Part shown: piece after piece, positions 27,112-33,975 of the stretch
How the letters are laid out: every line of letters begins with the position of its first letter
Numbering within the stretch: the first letter of the stretch is position 1
NCBI RefSeq assembly: GCF_018613855.1
Contig: NZ_JAGGPK010000003.1
Span: 110,632-174,631, forward strand
Reading direction: 5' to 3'
Length of the DNA: 64,000 nucleotides
DNA from: Arthrobacter sp. ISL-30
GTDB taxonomy: Bacteria; Actinomycetota; Actinomycetes; Actinomycetales; Micrococcaceae
The notes under the pieces: generated by a model
What the model was told of the DNA's origin: nothing
Databases searched by the model: none
The model's input: only the letters and a program-made list of their open reading frames with translations
Translations under genes and position numbers: made by a program

Positions 27112-28700
27112 TCTCCGCGCGCGCCGAAGACGATTTCGTCCCAGCTCGGCACGCTGGACCTTTTCGCTCGCCCGGGCTGCCGCTCAGCCTCTGGAGTCTC
27201 TTTCCTCGGCGTGCCGTTTCCGGATTCCACCTCGGTGTTGCGGCGCCCGGACACGTTTGTCGCAACAGGCAGGGAGGCAGGCCCAGTAGGCGCCAAAGCG
27301 GACCTGGCTCCTCCTAGCAGTTCATCGAGGCCGGCACGTTGCGTTTCCGGTTTGCGGGTGGACCGGGCGGAGTGGTGCTGCCCCTCCGCTTCCCCTGGCA
27401 GCACGTCTGCCTCTTCATCGTCCGAATTGGGGGCATGAGGGGCTTCCGGGGGTTTGTCTGCCTCTGCCGGCCGTCCGGACGTCCCGTGATGCAGGGCTGT
27501 GATAGGCCTCAACGGGCCGGGAATCATGGTGATCTCCCGGGTATCCGTGCTGACGCCCCCATGAAGCCGTAATGGATCGTTCTGAATGGATTCGGGGCGA
27601 GGCGCAAGGCTAATACGTGAAAGGATCGTGGGCCGTCCGTCCCGGCGCCTCAGGCCTCGCCCGTCTATGCCCCCGTCTTCAACGGTCCGGTCTTCCGCCG
27701 TTCGCCCTTCTTGCTCTTGTCCGGCTGCCCTGGGCCCTTCATCGTCCCGCCGCTCGTCCCGTAGCAGGGCAAGAGCGGTGGGTTCCAGGGCTTCGGATTC
27801 GACGGGTTCTGCTTCCGTGGGCTCAATGCCCGGGACCTCTGCGGGCCGAGGGTGGGCAGCCGGTACGCCGCTGGTCAGGAGGGCCGCGAGGGCGTCGTCA
27901 CCGTCTTCGTCCACACCGAGGCGCTGGCCCCGCCTGGAGCGCAACATATCCAGCAGGCCGTCGGCATCCTTGGCTGGCGCCACGGGCGGTGGCACGCTTG
28001 CGGCTTCGCTGTCCGCCTCGAAATCGAAGGGTCGGTCTGCCACAGCGGAAAGACGCCGTGTGGGGACGGGGCCGTCCAGCGGCTCCAGTTCGCTGAGCTG
28101 CTGGGCCCAGCGGTTGGCATTCTGCAGGGACTTCCGGGCCGGGCTGAAGGTCCACATGGCGGGAGGTTCCTCGCCGATTGTTGTCGGAGCGGCAGGATTG
28201 GCTTCGAAGCGTGCCACGACTGTCCAGGAGCCATCCGTCCTGCGCCACGAATCCCATTCCACGCTGGAGGAATCGATGCCGTGCGCGGTCAGGCGATAGG
28301 CCACCATCTGGTCAAGGGTTGCCGGGTTGTCACCAAAGGCAGAACGGTAGATGTCATGGCCTGGAGCGGGCGAGGCGACTTCCACCTTGCGCGCCTGCTG
28401 TGCGACGTAGTCGCGCTCAGCGAGGACGGGACCCTCATAGCGCTGGATATTCGCAAGGGGAAGCCCGGAGATTTCTGCGATCTGGGCGGCAGAGGCGCCG
28501 CTTCGGATACGGGACTGAATGTCGCGGGGAGACATGGCGACAGGGGCGGCAGTTGACCTCGCTGCAACTTGTGCCGGGGTCCGGCTGGCAGCAACACGCA
28601 GCGCCTCGTCAATCGGAAGCCGGAACATTTCGCCGCCGGTGCCGCTCAACAGGAGATGCCCGCCGTCGTCGTGGACGCCTACTAGCCGTAGATCCTGCAT
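27108..28700 (-). CDS. sepH: Septation protein SepH (DUF3071)
   Basis: This 530-aa protein starts MQDLRLVGVHDDGGHLLL, the hallmark of SepH, an actinobacterial cell-division protein that binds FtsZ and promotes filament assembly. The DUF3071 domain spans about residues 1-170 and includes a helix-turn-helix-like segment (SAAQIAEISGLPLANIQRYE, about 75-94). The rest is a long low-complexity acidic/Pro-rich tail, ending with a short basic motif (SVPSWDEIVFG) that is conserved in the family. ATG 28700 is preceded by GGAGG with 5-nt spacing; an in-frame ATG farther upstream is rejected. It is divergent from the DUF4193 gene. Confidence 0.94.
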   Translation of the reverse strand: MQDLRLVGVHDDGGHLLLSGTGGEMFRLPIDEALRVAASRTPAQVAARSTAAPVAMSPRDIQSRIRSGASAAQIAEISGLPLANIQRYEGPVLAERDYVAQQARKVEVASPAPGHDIYRSAFGDNPATLDQMVAYRLTAHGIDSSSVEWDSWRRTDGSWTVVARFEANPAAPTTIGEEPPAMWTFSPARKSLQNANRWAQQLSELEPLDGPVPTRRLSAVADRPFDFEADSEAASVPPPVAPAKDADGLLDMLRSRRGQRLGVDEDGDDALAALLTSGVPAAHPRPAEVPGIEPTEAEPVESEALEPTALALLRDERRDDEGPRAAGQEQEGRTAEDRTVEDGGIDGRGLRRRDGRPTILSRISLAPRPESIQNDPLRLHGGVSTDTREITMIPGPLRPITALHHGTSGRPAEADKPPEAPHAPNSDDEEADVLPGEAEGQHHSARSTRKPETQRAGLDELLGGARSALAPTGPASLPVATNVSGRRNTEVESGNGTPRKETPEAERQPGRAKRSSVPSWDEIVFGARGD

Positions 28701-28895
28701 AAAATCCTCCACCATGGCATTACTGACAATCGAAACTCTGCCACCCGCCCAGGGCAATTCCTACTAGGCCAAAGGGCGTGCCGCGATATTCCGGCAAATT
28801 CCGGGATCTTCAAGCCTGCTGGACATTGCGGCAGGGGAGGAGGACAATCTGGCCGATATCGGGCACAAAAAGCTGCTCGCCGGCGTTTACATCGG

Positions 28896-28914
28896 TGAAC
28901 CGGCTAGCGGTTCA
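28896..28914. repeat. Inverted repeat in the sepH / DUF4193 divergent region
   Basis: TGAACCG-GCTAG-CGGTTCA has perfect 7-bp arms. It lies 54 bp before the DUF4193 start within the 268-bp gap that should hold both promoters. It may be an operator; no regulator can be named. Confidence 0.5.
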
Positions 28915-28968
28915 GGAGCAGCGGGAGCAGGGCGACACCAGCCCGCTGCCGAACACTAAGAAGGGAAC

Positions 28969-29268
28969 ATGGCTACAGACTACGATGCCCCTCGGAAAAC
29001 TGAAGAAGACGCCAGCGAGGACTCAATTGAGGAATTGAAAACCCGCCGGACCGAGAAGCAGTCTCCGTCTGTCGATCTGGACGAAGCCGAGCTCGCGGAA
29101 GGCTATGAGCTGCCAGGGGCGGATCTGTCCGGGGAGGAACTTCTTGTGCGCGTCCTGCCCCCGCAGGCCGACGAGTTCACCTGTTCCAACTGCTTCCTCG
29201 TCAAGCACCGCTCACAGATAGCTCTCGAGAGGGACGGAAAGTTCTTCTGCACGGAGTGCGAAGGGTAG
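28969..29268 (+). CDS. DUF4193 family protein
   Basis: This 99-aa acidic protein begins MATDYDAPRKTEEDASED and ends with a zinc-ribbon-like FTCSNCFLVKHRS and FFCTECEG pair of CxxC motifs (about residues 73-98). It is a conserved actinobacterial family of unknown function that commonly sits beside dut and DUF3093 genes. The start ATG 28969 follows AGAAGGGAA. The stop TAG lies in a 15-bp duplication (CGAAGGGTA at 29259 and 29274), so a second in-frame stop, TAA, follows 15 bp later. It is convergent with the DUF3093 gene, with a hairpin between them. Confidence 0.88.
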   Translation: MATDYDAPRKTEEDASEDSIEELKTRRTEKQSPSVDLDEAELAEGYELPGADLSGEELLVRVLPPQADEFTCSNCFLVKHRSQIALERDGKFFCTECEG

Positions 29269-29282
29269 CGGTCCGAAGGGTA
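29259..29282 (+). repeat. 15-bp-period duplication of the DUF4193 stop region
   Basis: CGAAGGGTA at 29259-29267 recurs at 29274-29282 with a 15-bp period. The first copy contributes the TAG stop (29266-29268) and the second creates an in-frame TAA (29281-29283). Confidence 0.75.
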
Positions 29283-29287
29283 ACAGC

Positions 29288-29306
29288 CCGGGGCTACTGG
29301 CCCCGG
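29288..29306. terminator. Hairpin between DUF4193 and DUF3093 genes
   Basis: CCGGGGC-TACTG-GCCCCGG is a perfect 7-bp GC stem between two convergent genes. It lacks a T-tract, so it may act as an intrinsic terminator of the U-poor type common in actinobacteria. Confidence 0.6.
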
Positions 29307-29316
29307 TGGGTTGACG

Positions 29317-29811
29317 TCATGCTGGCGGCGTCCCGAGGGCGGCAGCCAGCTCCTCAGGCCTCCGCGTGGATGCCAGCCAATAAGGGGTCGGGTCTGCGGG
29401 GTCGGTGATTTCGATTCGTACGACCGGGTCGATCCAACCGCGGATGCAGAGGAAGGCCGTGGCGTTCAGACGCGTGCCGCGTTCCGCCGTCGCCTCCTCG
29501 CCCCGGAAGGTCCGCACCGTCCCGACGAAGCGGCGCTCGATGCTGGCCCGGCCCACCTGCAGGGTCTCCGGGGTGACGGAAATGCGAGGCGTGGACAGCG
29601 CGAGCATCGTGGCGATGATCGCGAAAATCACAGCCGCAGCAATGATTCCCGCGGTGATGCTAATCGGGGCGAACACGAGGATGCCGGCGCCCGACAGGCC
29701 CACGGAAACCAGCCAGATCCACCATGCCGGCCACAGCTTTTCAGAAAAAACGGGCTGGGTTTCTCCTGAGGGGGCGTTAGGGGCAGGGGAAGGCGGGGTT
29801 ACGTCGGGCAT
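29317..29811 (-). CDS. DUF3093 domain membrane protein
   Basis: This 164-aa protein has two adjacent hydrophobic segments (about residues 24-45 and 50-70). The soluble C-terminal part resembles a PH-like fold (STPRISVTPETLQVGRASI through LASTRRPEELAAAL). This is the actinobacterial DUF3093 family of unknown function, conserved beside dut and DUF4193. I chose the ATG at 29811 (MPDVTPPSP) over an upstream in-frame ATG because the upstream residues are basic and unlike the family. It is divergent from dut. Confidence 0.85.
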   Translation of the reverse strand: MPDVTPPSPAPNAPSGETQPVFSEKLWPAWWIWLVSVGLSGAGILVFAPISITAGIIAAAVIFAIIATMLALSTPRISVTPETLQVGRASIERRFVGTVRTFRGEEATAERGTRLNATAFLCIRGWIDPVVRIEITDPADPTPYWLASTRRPEELAAALGTPPA

Positions 29812-29890
29812 GAGCCCAGCTTTCCACCTTTCACTGGTCTTTTCATCTTTGCTTCCCGCGCTCCGCCGCCTCTGCTCCCTTGGCCCCATC

Positions 29891-29920
29891 TTGGGCCCGG
29901 CACCAGCCCGGCACTAGAGT
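29891..29920 (+). promoter_or_regulatory. dut promoter candidate
   Basis: TTGGGC (29891-29896) and TAGAGT (29915-29920) are separated by 18 bp, a good SigA-type pair. The -10 box is too close to the ATG at 29923 to leave a leader. Transcription would start near 29927, which favours the GTG at 29929 as the start of a leaderless dut message. Confidence 0.55.
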
Positions 29921-29922
29921 GA

Positions 29923-30444
29923 ATGACTGTGAGCGATGAAACTGCCGTGATGAACCAGCCCGACGCCAGCCCCCGGGAGTATGGTGCGCCGACCCTTCAG
30001 GTCCAGCTGAAAATGCTCGACGACGGTTTGGAAGCTCCGTCCTACGCGCACCCGGGTGATGCGGGCGCCGACTTGAGGGCGCGCGAGGACGTGTTCCTTG
30101 AACCCGGTGAACGCAAGCTGGTCCCCACTGGGGTGTCCATTGCCCTGCCCAACGGTTTTGTCGCCCTGATCCACCCGCGTTCGGGTCTTGCCACCAAGCA
30201 CGGACTGACGATCGTCAACGCCCCTGGCACCGTCGATGCCGGCTACCGTGGGGAGATTGCGGTGACGCTGCTCAATACGGACCGCCAGTACCCCATTGAG
30301 CTCAAGCGCGGCGATAGAATTGCCCAAATGGTTATTCAGCGCGTCGAGTACGCCCAGTTCGTGCCAGTCGAGGAACTTTCCGGCTCCGTGCGCGGATCAG
30401 GCGGATTTGGATCGACCGGAGGCTTCTCCGCGCCACTGGCGTAG
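29923..30444 (+). CDS. dut: dUTP diphosphatase
   Basis: This 173-aa trimeric dUTPase hydrolyses dUTP to dUMP, keeping uracil out of DNA and feeding dTMP synthesis. All five family motifs are visible: DAGADLRA (1), PRSGLATKHG (2), GTVDAGYRGEIAVTLLN (3), RIAQMV (4) and the Gly-rich RGSGGFGSTGGF (5). The N-terminal about 24 residues precede the domain. The ATG at 29923 is conventional, but a TAGAGT box 2 nt before it makes the GTG at 29929 (VSDETAVMNQ) a better start. It is first in a conserved line of dut, DUF3710, OB-fold and DUF3159 genes. Confidence 0.96.
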   Translation: MTVSDETAVMNQPDASPREYGAPTLQVQLKMLDDGLEAPSYAHPGDAGADLRAREDVFLEPGERKLVPTGVSIALPNGFVALIHPRSGLATKHGLTIVNAPGTVDAGYRGEIAVTLLNTDRQYPIELKRGDRIAQMVIQRVEYAQFVPVEELSGSVRGSGGFGSTGGFSAPLA

Positions 30445-30481
30445 CGATGCCGGCCGGACGCGGCCACTGATCGGCCATGCC

Positions 30482-30515
30482 ATCCAGCTACCCCGCATTA
30501 CGGTGCGTGCTGGAT
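30482..30515 (+). other. Two-part hairpin between dut and DUF3710
   Basis: ATCCAGC pairs with GCTGGAT (outer 7-bp stem) and the inside can pair CGCA with TGCG. It lies in the 98-bp gap and ends 28 bp before the next ATG. It has no T-tract; it could be an attenuator or an RNA processing site. Confidence 0.35.
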
Positions 30516-30542
30516 CAGGGCCACTACTAAGGAGACAATCCA

Positions 30543-31301
30543 ATGCTTTTTGGACGCGGCAAGAAGTCCAAGGCGGGCCATGCGGAAACACCTGGCGAGC
30601 GGAAGGCCAGGGCAGCCACTGACGCTGCCACTGAAGTGCCGGTGGAGGAAGGCGGCGCGACCGCCGCCAAGGGTGACCTCCGTTTGGCGAAGGGTCCCTT
30701 TGATATCAGCGAGATCGACAGCCGGGATGGCTACGTCGACCTCGGTGCGCTCCTCATCGCGCCCCAGGAAGGACTGCAGCTCCGCCTGGAAGTCGAGGAA
30801 GCCAGCCAGCGCGTGGTTGCCGTCACCATGGACCTGAATGGCTCCAGCCTGCAGCTCCAGGCCTTCGCGGCCCCGCGCTCCGAAGGTCTCTGGGACGAAA
30901 TCCGTGAACAGATCGGACAGTCTGTCGCGAGCCAGGGCGGCGAAGTCGAGGAGATCGACGGCACATTCGGCAAGGAGCTGGTAGCAAAACTGCCGGCCCA
31001 GGCCGCGGACGGCAGTAGTGGCTACCGTGCTGCCCGCTTTATGGGCGTCGACGGTCCCCGCTGGTTCCTTCGTGGCGTCCTTGGTGGCGAAGCGGCGTTG
31101 AGTCGCGAAGCCGCCGCCGGGCTGGAAGGACTCTTCCGCCAGGTAGTCGTGATTCGGGGCGACAACCCGATGCCTCCCCGTGACCTCCTGCAGCTCCGCC
31201 TTCCGAAAGACGCTGCAGCTCCCGGACAGCATGGAGCACCCCAGGGAGCTCCGGCGTTCGAGAAACCGGAGCGGGGCCCGGAGATCACGCAGATTGGCTG
31301 A
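30543..31301 (+). CDS. DUF3710 domain-containing protein
   Basis: This 252-aa actinobacterial protein starts MLFGRGKKSKAGHAETPGER. It has a polar first about 45 residues, then a conserved domain from GPFDISEIDSRDGYVDLGAL (about 58) to FRQVVVIRGDNPMPPRDLL (about 220). No catalytic motif or membrane segment is obvious, and the function is unknown. It is always found near dut in this lineage and lies just before the OB-fold gene (10-bp gap), so the three genes to DUF3159 are probably one operon. The ATG at 30543 follows AAGGAG with good spacing. Confidence 0.88.
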   Translation: MLFGRGKKSKAGHAETPGERKARAATDAATEVPVEEGGATAAKGDLRLAKGPFDISEIDSRDGYVDLGALLIAPQEGLQLRLEVEEASQRVVAVTMDLNGSSLQLQAFAAPRSEGLWDEIREQIGQSVASQGGEVEEIDGTFGKELVAKLPAQAADGSSGYRAARFMGVDGPRWFLRGVLGGEAALSREAAAGLEGLFRQVVVIRGDNPMPPRDLLQLRLPKDAAAPGQHGAPQGAPAFEKPERGPEITQIG

Positions 31302-31311
31302 CGGCGTCCAT

Positions 31312-31644
31312 ATGGCCACGCCGGCTGAGTACGTCGAGATTAATACCCTTCGCGATCTTCCTCAGCGGGGACGGATCGCCTGCAGCGGCTTCATCGAATC
31401 AGTGACCTTTGAACCCGCCAGTGAGAAGGCATCCTTTTCTGCGATGGTCACTGACACTGTGGAAGAGTGGAAGCGTTCGCCCGTCCATGAACGCCTTCGG
31501 GTCGTGTGGCTGGGCCGGCGACGCGTTCCCGGCATCGAAGCCGGAGTGCGACTGCGCCTTGAAGGCATGGTGACCATGCGCGACGGCCTGCACACAATGT
31601 TCAACCCCCGCTACGAGATACTGTCCCGCCAGGAGAATCCATGA
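31312..31644 (+). CDS. OB-fold nucleic-acid-binding domain protein
   Basis: This 110-aa protein has an OB-fold (tRNA-anticodon-binding type). Beta-strand-like blocks are RGRIACSGFIESVTFEP, ERLRVVWLGRRRVPGI and LRLEGMVTMRDGLHTMFNPRYEIL. Such small proteins accompany DUF3710/DUF3159 genes in actinobacteria (compare the Rv2694c region of M. tuberculosis, from memory). The nucleic acid target is unknown. ATG 31312 is chosen because the OB-fold starts right after it. No strong ribosome site is seen, so translation may be coupled to DUF3710 10 bp upstream. It overlaps the next gene as ATGA (31641-31644). Confidence 0.84.
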   Translation: MATPAEYVEINTLRDLPQRGRIACSGFIESVTFEPASEKASFSAMVTDTVEEWKRSPVHERLRVVWLGRRRVPGIEAGVRLRLEGMVTMRDGLHTMFNPRYEILSRQENP

Positions 31645-32468
31645 CCGTCGCCAACGGCTCAGAACCGCAGAAACCGCCGACGTCAGGCCCGTCCCCTGAG
31701 GATGTCTCGCCTGAGCCTGTCTCACCCGGGCAGGTCCCAGCCGAACGGGTCTCCGAGCGTCAAGCCCAGGATCCAACGCCGACGATTGCCGGCGTCGCTG
31801 CGGGCTACGCGGAGAAGGCGGGCCTTCACCGCCGGAGCGACGGCAACATCGACGTTTTGAAATCTGCCGGAGGCGTCCAGGGGATCGCCGAAAGCATCCT
31901 GCCAGGACTCGTGTTCCTTGTCTGCTTCACCGTGACCCGGGAGTTGGGGATTTCCCTGGTGGCAGCCCTTGCTGCCGCAGCCGCCTTCACCGTGGTCAGG
32001 CTGGTGCAGCGGCGTCCGCTGACCCAGGCACTGGCCGGGATCGTTGGCGTCGGAATTTCCGCCTGGCTCGCCAACACCACAGGCAAGGCCGAGGACTTCT
32101 ACGTCCTGGGTTTCTTCACCAACATCGGCTACATCCTGGCGATGGTGATATCGATCGCCCTCAAATGGCCGATAGCGGGGCTCCTTTTCGGGTTCATTCG
32201 CAGCGAGGGACTTGAGTGGCGCAAGGACCCCCGACGGGTGAAGGTGTATGCCTTGGGTACTTGGGTAATCGTCACGGTCCTGGCGCTTCGGCTAGTGGTG
32301 CAGGTTCCGCTTTACTTCCTGGGTGAGGAAGGGCTCGCAGCGCTGGCAACCACTCGCCTGCTGATGGGCGCTCCACTGTACATCCTTGGACTGTGGGTCG
32401 CCTGGCTGCTCACTCGGCCCGTACCCGCGACGCCTCAGCCGTCGAAGCCGTCGTCGTCGGGCGCCTGA
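31641..32468 (+). CDS. DUF3159 domain membrane protein
   Basis: This 275-aa protein has a Pro/Ser/Glu-rich first about 55 residues, then a charged stretch and about five membrane segments from residue 90. The DUF3159 block GGVQGIAESILPGLVFLVCF begins about residue 74, and LVRLVQRRPLTQALAGIVGVG follows. It resembles intracellular-septation/DUF3159-type membrane proteins; its function is unproven. It overlaps the OB-fold gene by 4 bp (ATGA) and its 3' end overlaps the convergent ceoC gene by 34 bp, an unusually long convergent overlap with no room for a terminator. Confidence 0.86.
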   Translation: MTVANGSEPQKPPTSGPSPEDVSPEPVSPGQVPAERVSERQAQDPTPTIAGVAAGYAEKAGLHRRSDGNIDVLKSAGGVQGIAESILPGLVFLVCFTVTRELGISLVAALAAAAAFTVVRLVQRRPLTQALAGIVGVGISAWLANTTGKAEDFYVLGFFTNIGYILAMVISIALKWPIAGLLFGFIRSEGLEWRKDPRRVKVYALGTWVIVTVLALRLVVQVPLYFLGEEGLAALATTRLLMGAPLYILGLWVAWLLTRPVPATPQPSKPSSSGA

Positions 32469-33175
32469 TCCGCGGCTTCCCCGCTGGTGACGACTGAGGG
32501 AGTCTCGGTCGCGGCCCCGCTGGGGGACAAGAGCGACCTGAGGCCGTCCTCAGCCGCGATGGTAGTGACGAAGAACAGTTCGTCGCCGCCGTCGATCACG
32601 TCGTCCCGGCTGGGAGTGATGGGAGCGTGGTCCCGCAGGATCGCCACGAGGGTAGTATCCTCTGGCCAGTCGATGGCTCCCACGGTGCTGCCGATAACAT
32701 GCGAATCATGCGGAACGGTGAACTCCACGAGCGATGAAACTCCGGTCTGAAGCGTCAGGAGCCTCACAAGGTCCCCTATCTCCACGGCCTCCTCAACCAG
32801 GGCAGTCATCAGCTGCGGCGTGTTCACCGCAACATCAACTCCCCAGGAGTCGTTGAACATCCAGTCGTTCTTGGGATTGTTGACCCGCCCCACCGTCCTG
32901 CCCACACCAAATTCGGTTTTTGCCAGCAGGGAAACCACCAGGTTGACCTTGTCATCACCGCTGGCCGAAACAACGACGTCGGCATCTTCCAGCCTGGCGT
33001 CCTGAAGCGTGCTCAGTTCACAGGCATCGCCTACAAGCCAATGGGCTCCACGCAGGCCGCTCTTGCCGATGACTTCGGGCTTGAGGTCGATCAGGAGGAT
33101 TTCGTGCTTGTGCGCGAGAAGTTCCCTCGCGATGGAGGAGCCAACACTGCCGGCACCTACAATGACAACCTTCAC
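32435..33175 (-). CDS. ceoC: TrkA-type RCK potassium-uptake regulator (CeoC-like)
   Basis: This 246-aa protein has an RCK N-domain with the NAD-binding signature MKVVIVGAGSVGSSIARELL and acidic residue LLIDLKPE at the end of strand 2. An RCK C-domain follows about residues 130-220 (SLVEFTVPHDSHVIGSTVGAI). RCK proteins gate Trk/Ktr potassium channels after nucleotide binding. Its last about 25 residues are acidic and low complexity. The GTG start overlaps the CeoB stop by one base (33175), so the pair is translationally coupled. No TrkH/TrkG-type channel is present in the window; the divergent neighbour is a KimA-like importer. Confidence 0.9.
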   Translation of the reverse strand: MKVVIVGAGSVGSSIARELLAHKHEILLIDLKPEVIGKSGLRGAHWLVGDACELSTLQDARLEDADVVVSASGDDKVNLVVSLLAKTEFGVGRTVGRVNNPKNDWMFNDSWGVDVAVNTPQLMTALVEEAVEIGDLVRLLTLQTGVSSLVEFTVPHDSHVIGSTVGAIDWPEDTTLVAILRDHAPITPSRDDVIDGGDELFFVTTIAAEDGLRSLLSPSGAATETPSVVTSGEAADQAPDDDGFDG

Positions 33176-33846
33176 TACGACTCCTTGACGGGGGCTTTGG
33201 CGAGGATGCGGGCCACTTCTGAGCTGCGCTCCAACGCGAGCATGGCGTGGACTGTGTCACCTTCCTGGTAGGCAGTGCCGGGCCCGGCGAGCAGGCCCTC
33301 GCCAAACCGGGTGACATAAGCCACGCGGATTCCTGCGGCCTTGTCGATTTCGGCAAGGGAGTGCCCGATCCATCCGGCGTTCAGGTCCACTTCAGCGAGG
33401 ACAAGGCGGCCGGAGGGCTCGCGGAAATCTCCGGCCATGTGCTGCTCTGGAAGGATCCTGCGGAGGACCTGGTCGGCGCTCCAGCGGACCGCTGCGACTG
33501 TGGGGATGCCCAGGCGCTGGTAGATTTCGGCCCGCCCGGGATCGTAGATCCGGGCGACTACGTGCGAGACGTGGAAGGTTTCGCGGGCCACGCGGGTGGC
33601 AAGGATGTTGGAGTTATCACCGCTGGATACTGCGGCGAAGGCATAGGCCTCTTCGACGCCGGCCTGCTTCAGCGTGTCACGGTCAAAGCCGACGCCGGTA
33701 ACCTTCCGTCCCGTGAAGCCGCTGCGGAGCCGCCGGAAGGCGCGTTCGTCCTGGTCGATGATGGCAACGGAATGGCCGGCATCTTCAAGGGTGTGGGCGA
33801 GAGTTGCTCCAACACGTCCACAGCCCATGATCACGAAGTGGGCCAA
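33175..33846 (-). CDS. ceoB: TrkA-type RCK potassium-uptake regulator (CeoB-like)
   Basis: This 223-aa RCK protein has the signature MAHFVIMGCGRVGATLAHTL and VAIIDQDERAFRRL for nucleotide binding. A C-terminal RCK domain (about 135-215, RLVLAEVDLNAGWIGHSLAE) follows. It is first of a coupled ceoB-ceoC pair. The start is TTG 33846, supported by an excellent CAGGAGG site 5 nt upstream; other in-frame starts lie well inside the nucleotide-binding fold. It is divergent from the KimA-like gene across 129 bp, an order also found in mycobacteria (Rv2689c-Rv2692 region, from memory). Confidence 0.9.
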   Translation of the reverse strand: MAHFVIMGCGRVGATLAHTLEDAGHSVAIIDQDERAFRRLRSGFTGRKVTGVGFDRDTLKQAGVEEAYAFAAVSSGDNSNILATRVARETFHVSHVVARIYDPGRAEIYQRLGIPTVAAVRWSADQVLRRILPEQHMAGDFREPSGRLVLAEVDLNAGWIGHSLAEIDKAAGIRVAYVTRFGEGLLAGPGTAYQEGDTVHAMLALERSSEVARILAKAPVKES

Positions 33847-33941
33847 CTATGCCTCCTGACTTGCCGGTTCGGCGCATTCCAGTGCGCGCAGGCGGATTAA
33901 CCCCCCTGCTGCTACGACTCTACCGGGGCGCGGAGCCGTCA

Positions 33942-33969
33942 TGACATCAAGCGGGAATCAGACTAGCTT
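33942..33969 (+). promoter_or_regulatory. Promoter candidate for the KimA-like gene, leaderless type
   Basis: TAGCTT (33964-33969) ends 6 nt before the GTG start at 33976. TGACAT (33942-33947) lies 16 bp upstream and could serve as -35. No room is left for a leader riboswitch such as the c-di-AMP (ydaO) type. Confidence 0.5.
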
Positions 33970-33975
33970 TGTGGA

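Noticed and set aside
29923..29928. dut ATG 29923 as the certain start
   Set aside because: The -10 box TAGAGT ends only 2 nt before it, so GTG 29929 is at least as likely; kept as ATG for the feature limits only.
33850..33975. c-di-AMP (ydaO-type) riboswitch before the KimA-like gene
   Set aside because: The gap is 129 bp and the candidate -10 box ends 6 nt before the start codon, leaving no leader for the aptamer; its conserved pattern is not seen.
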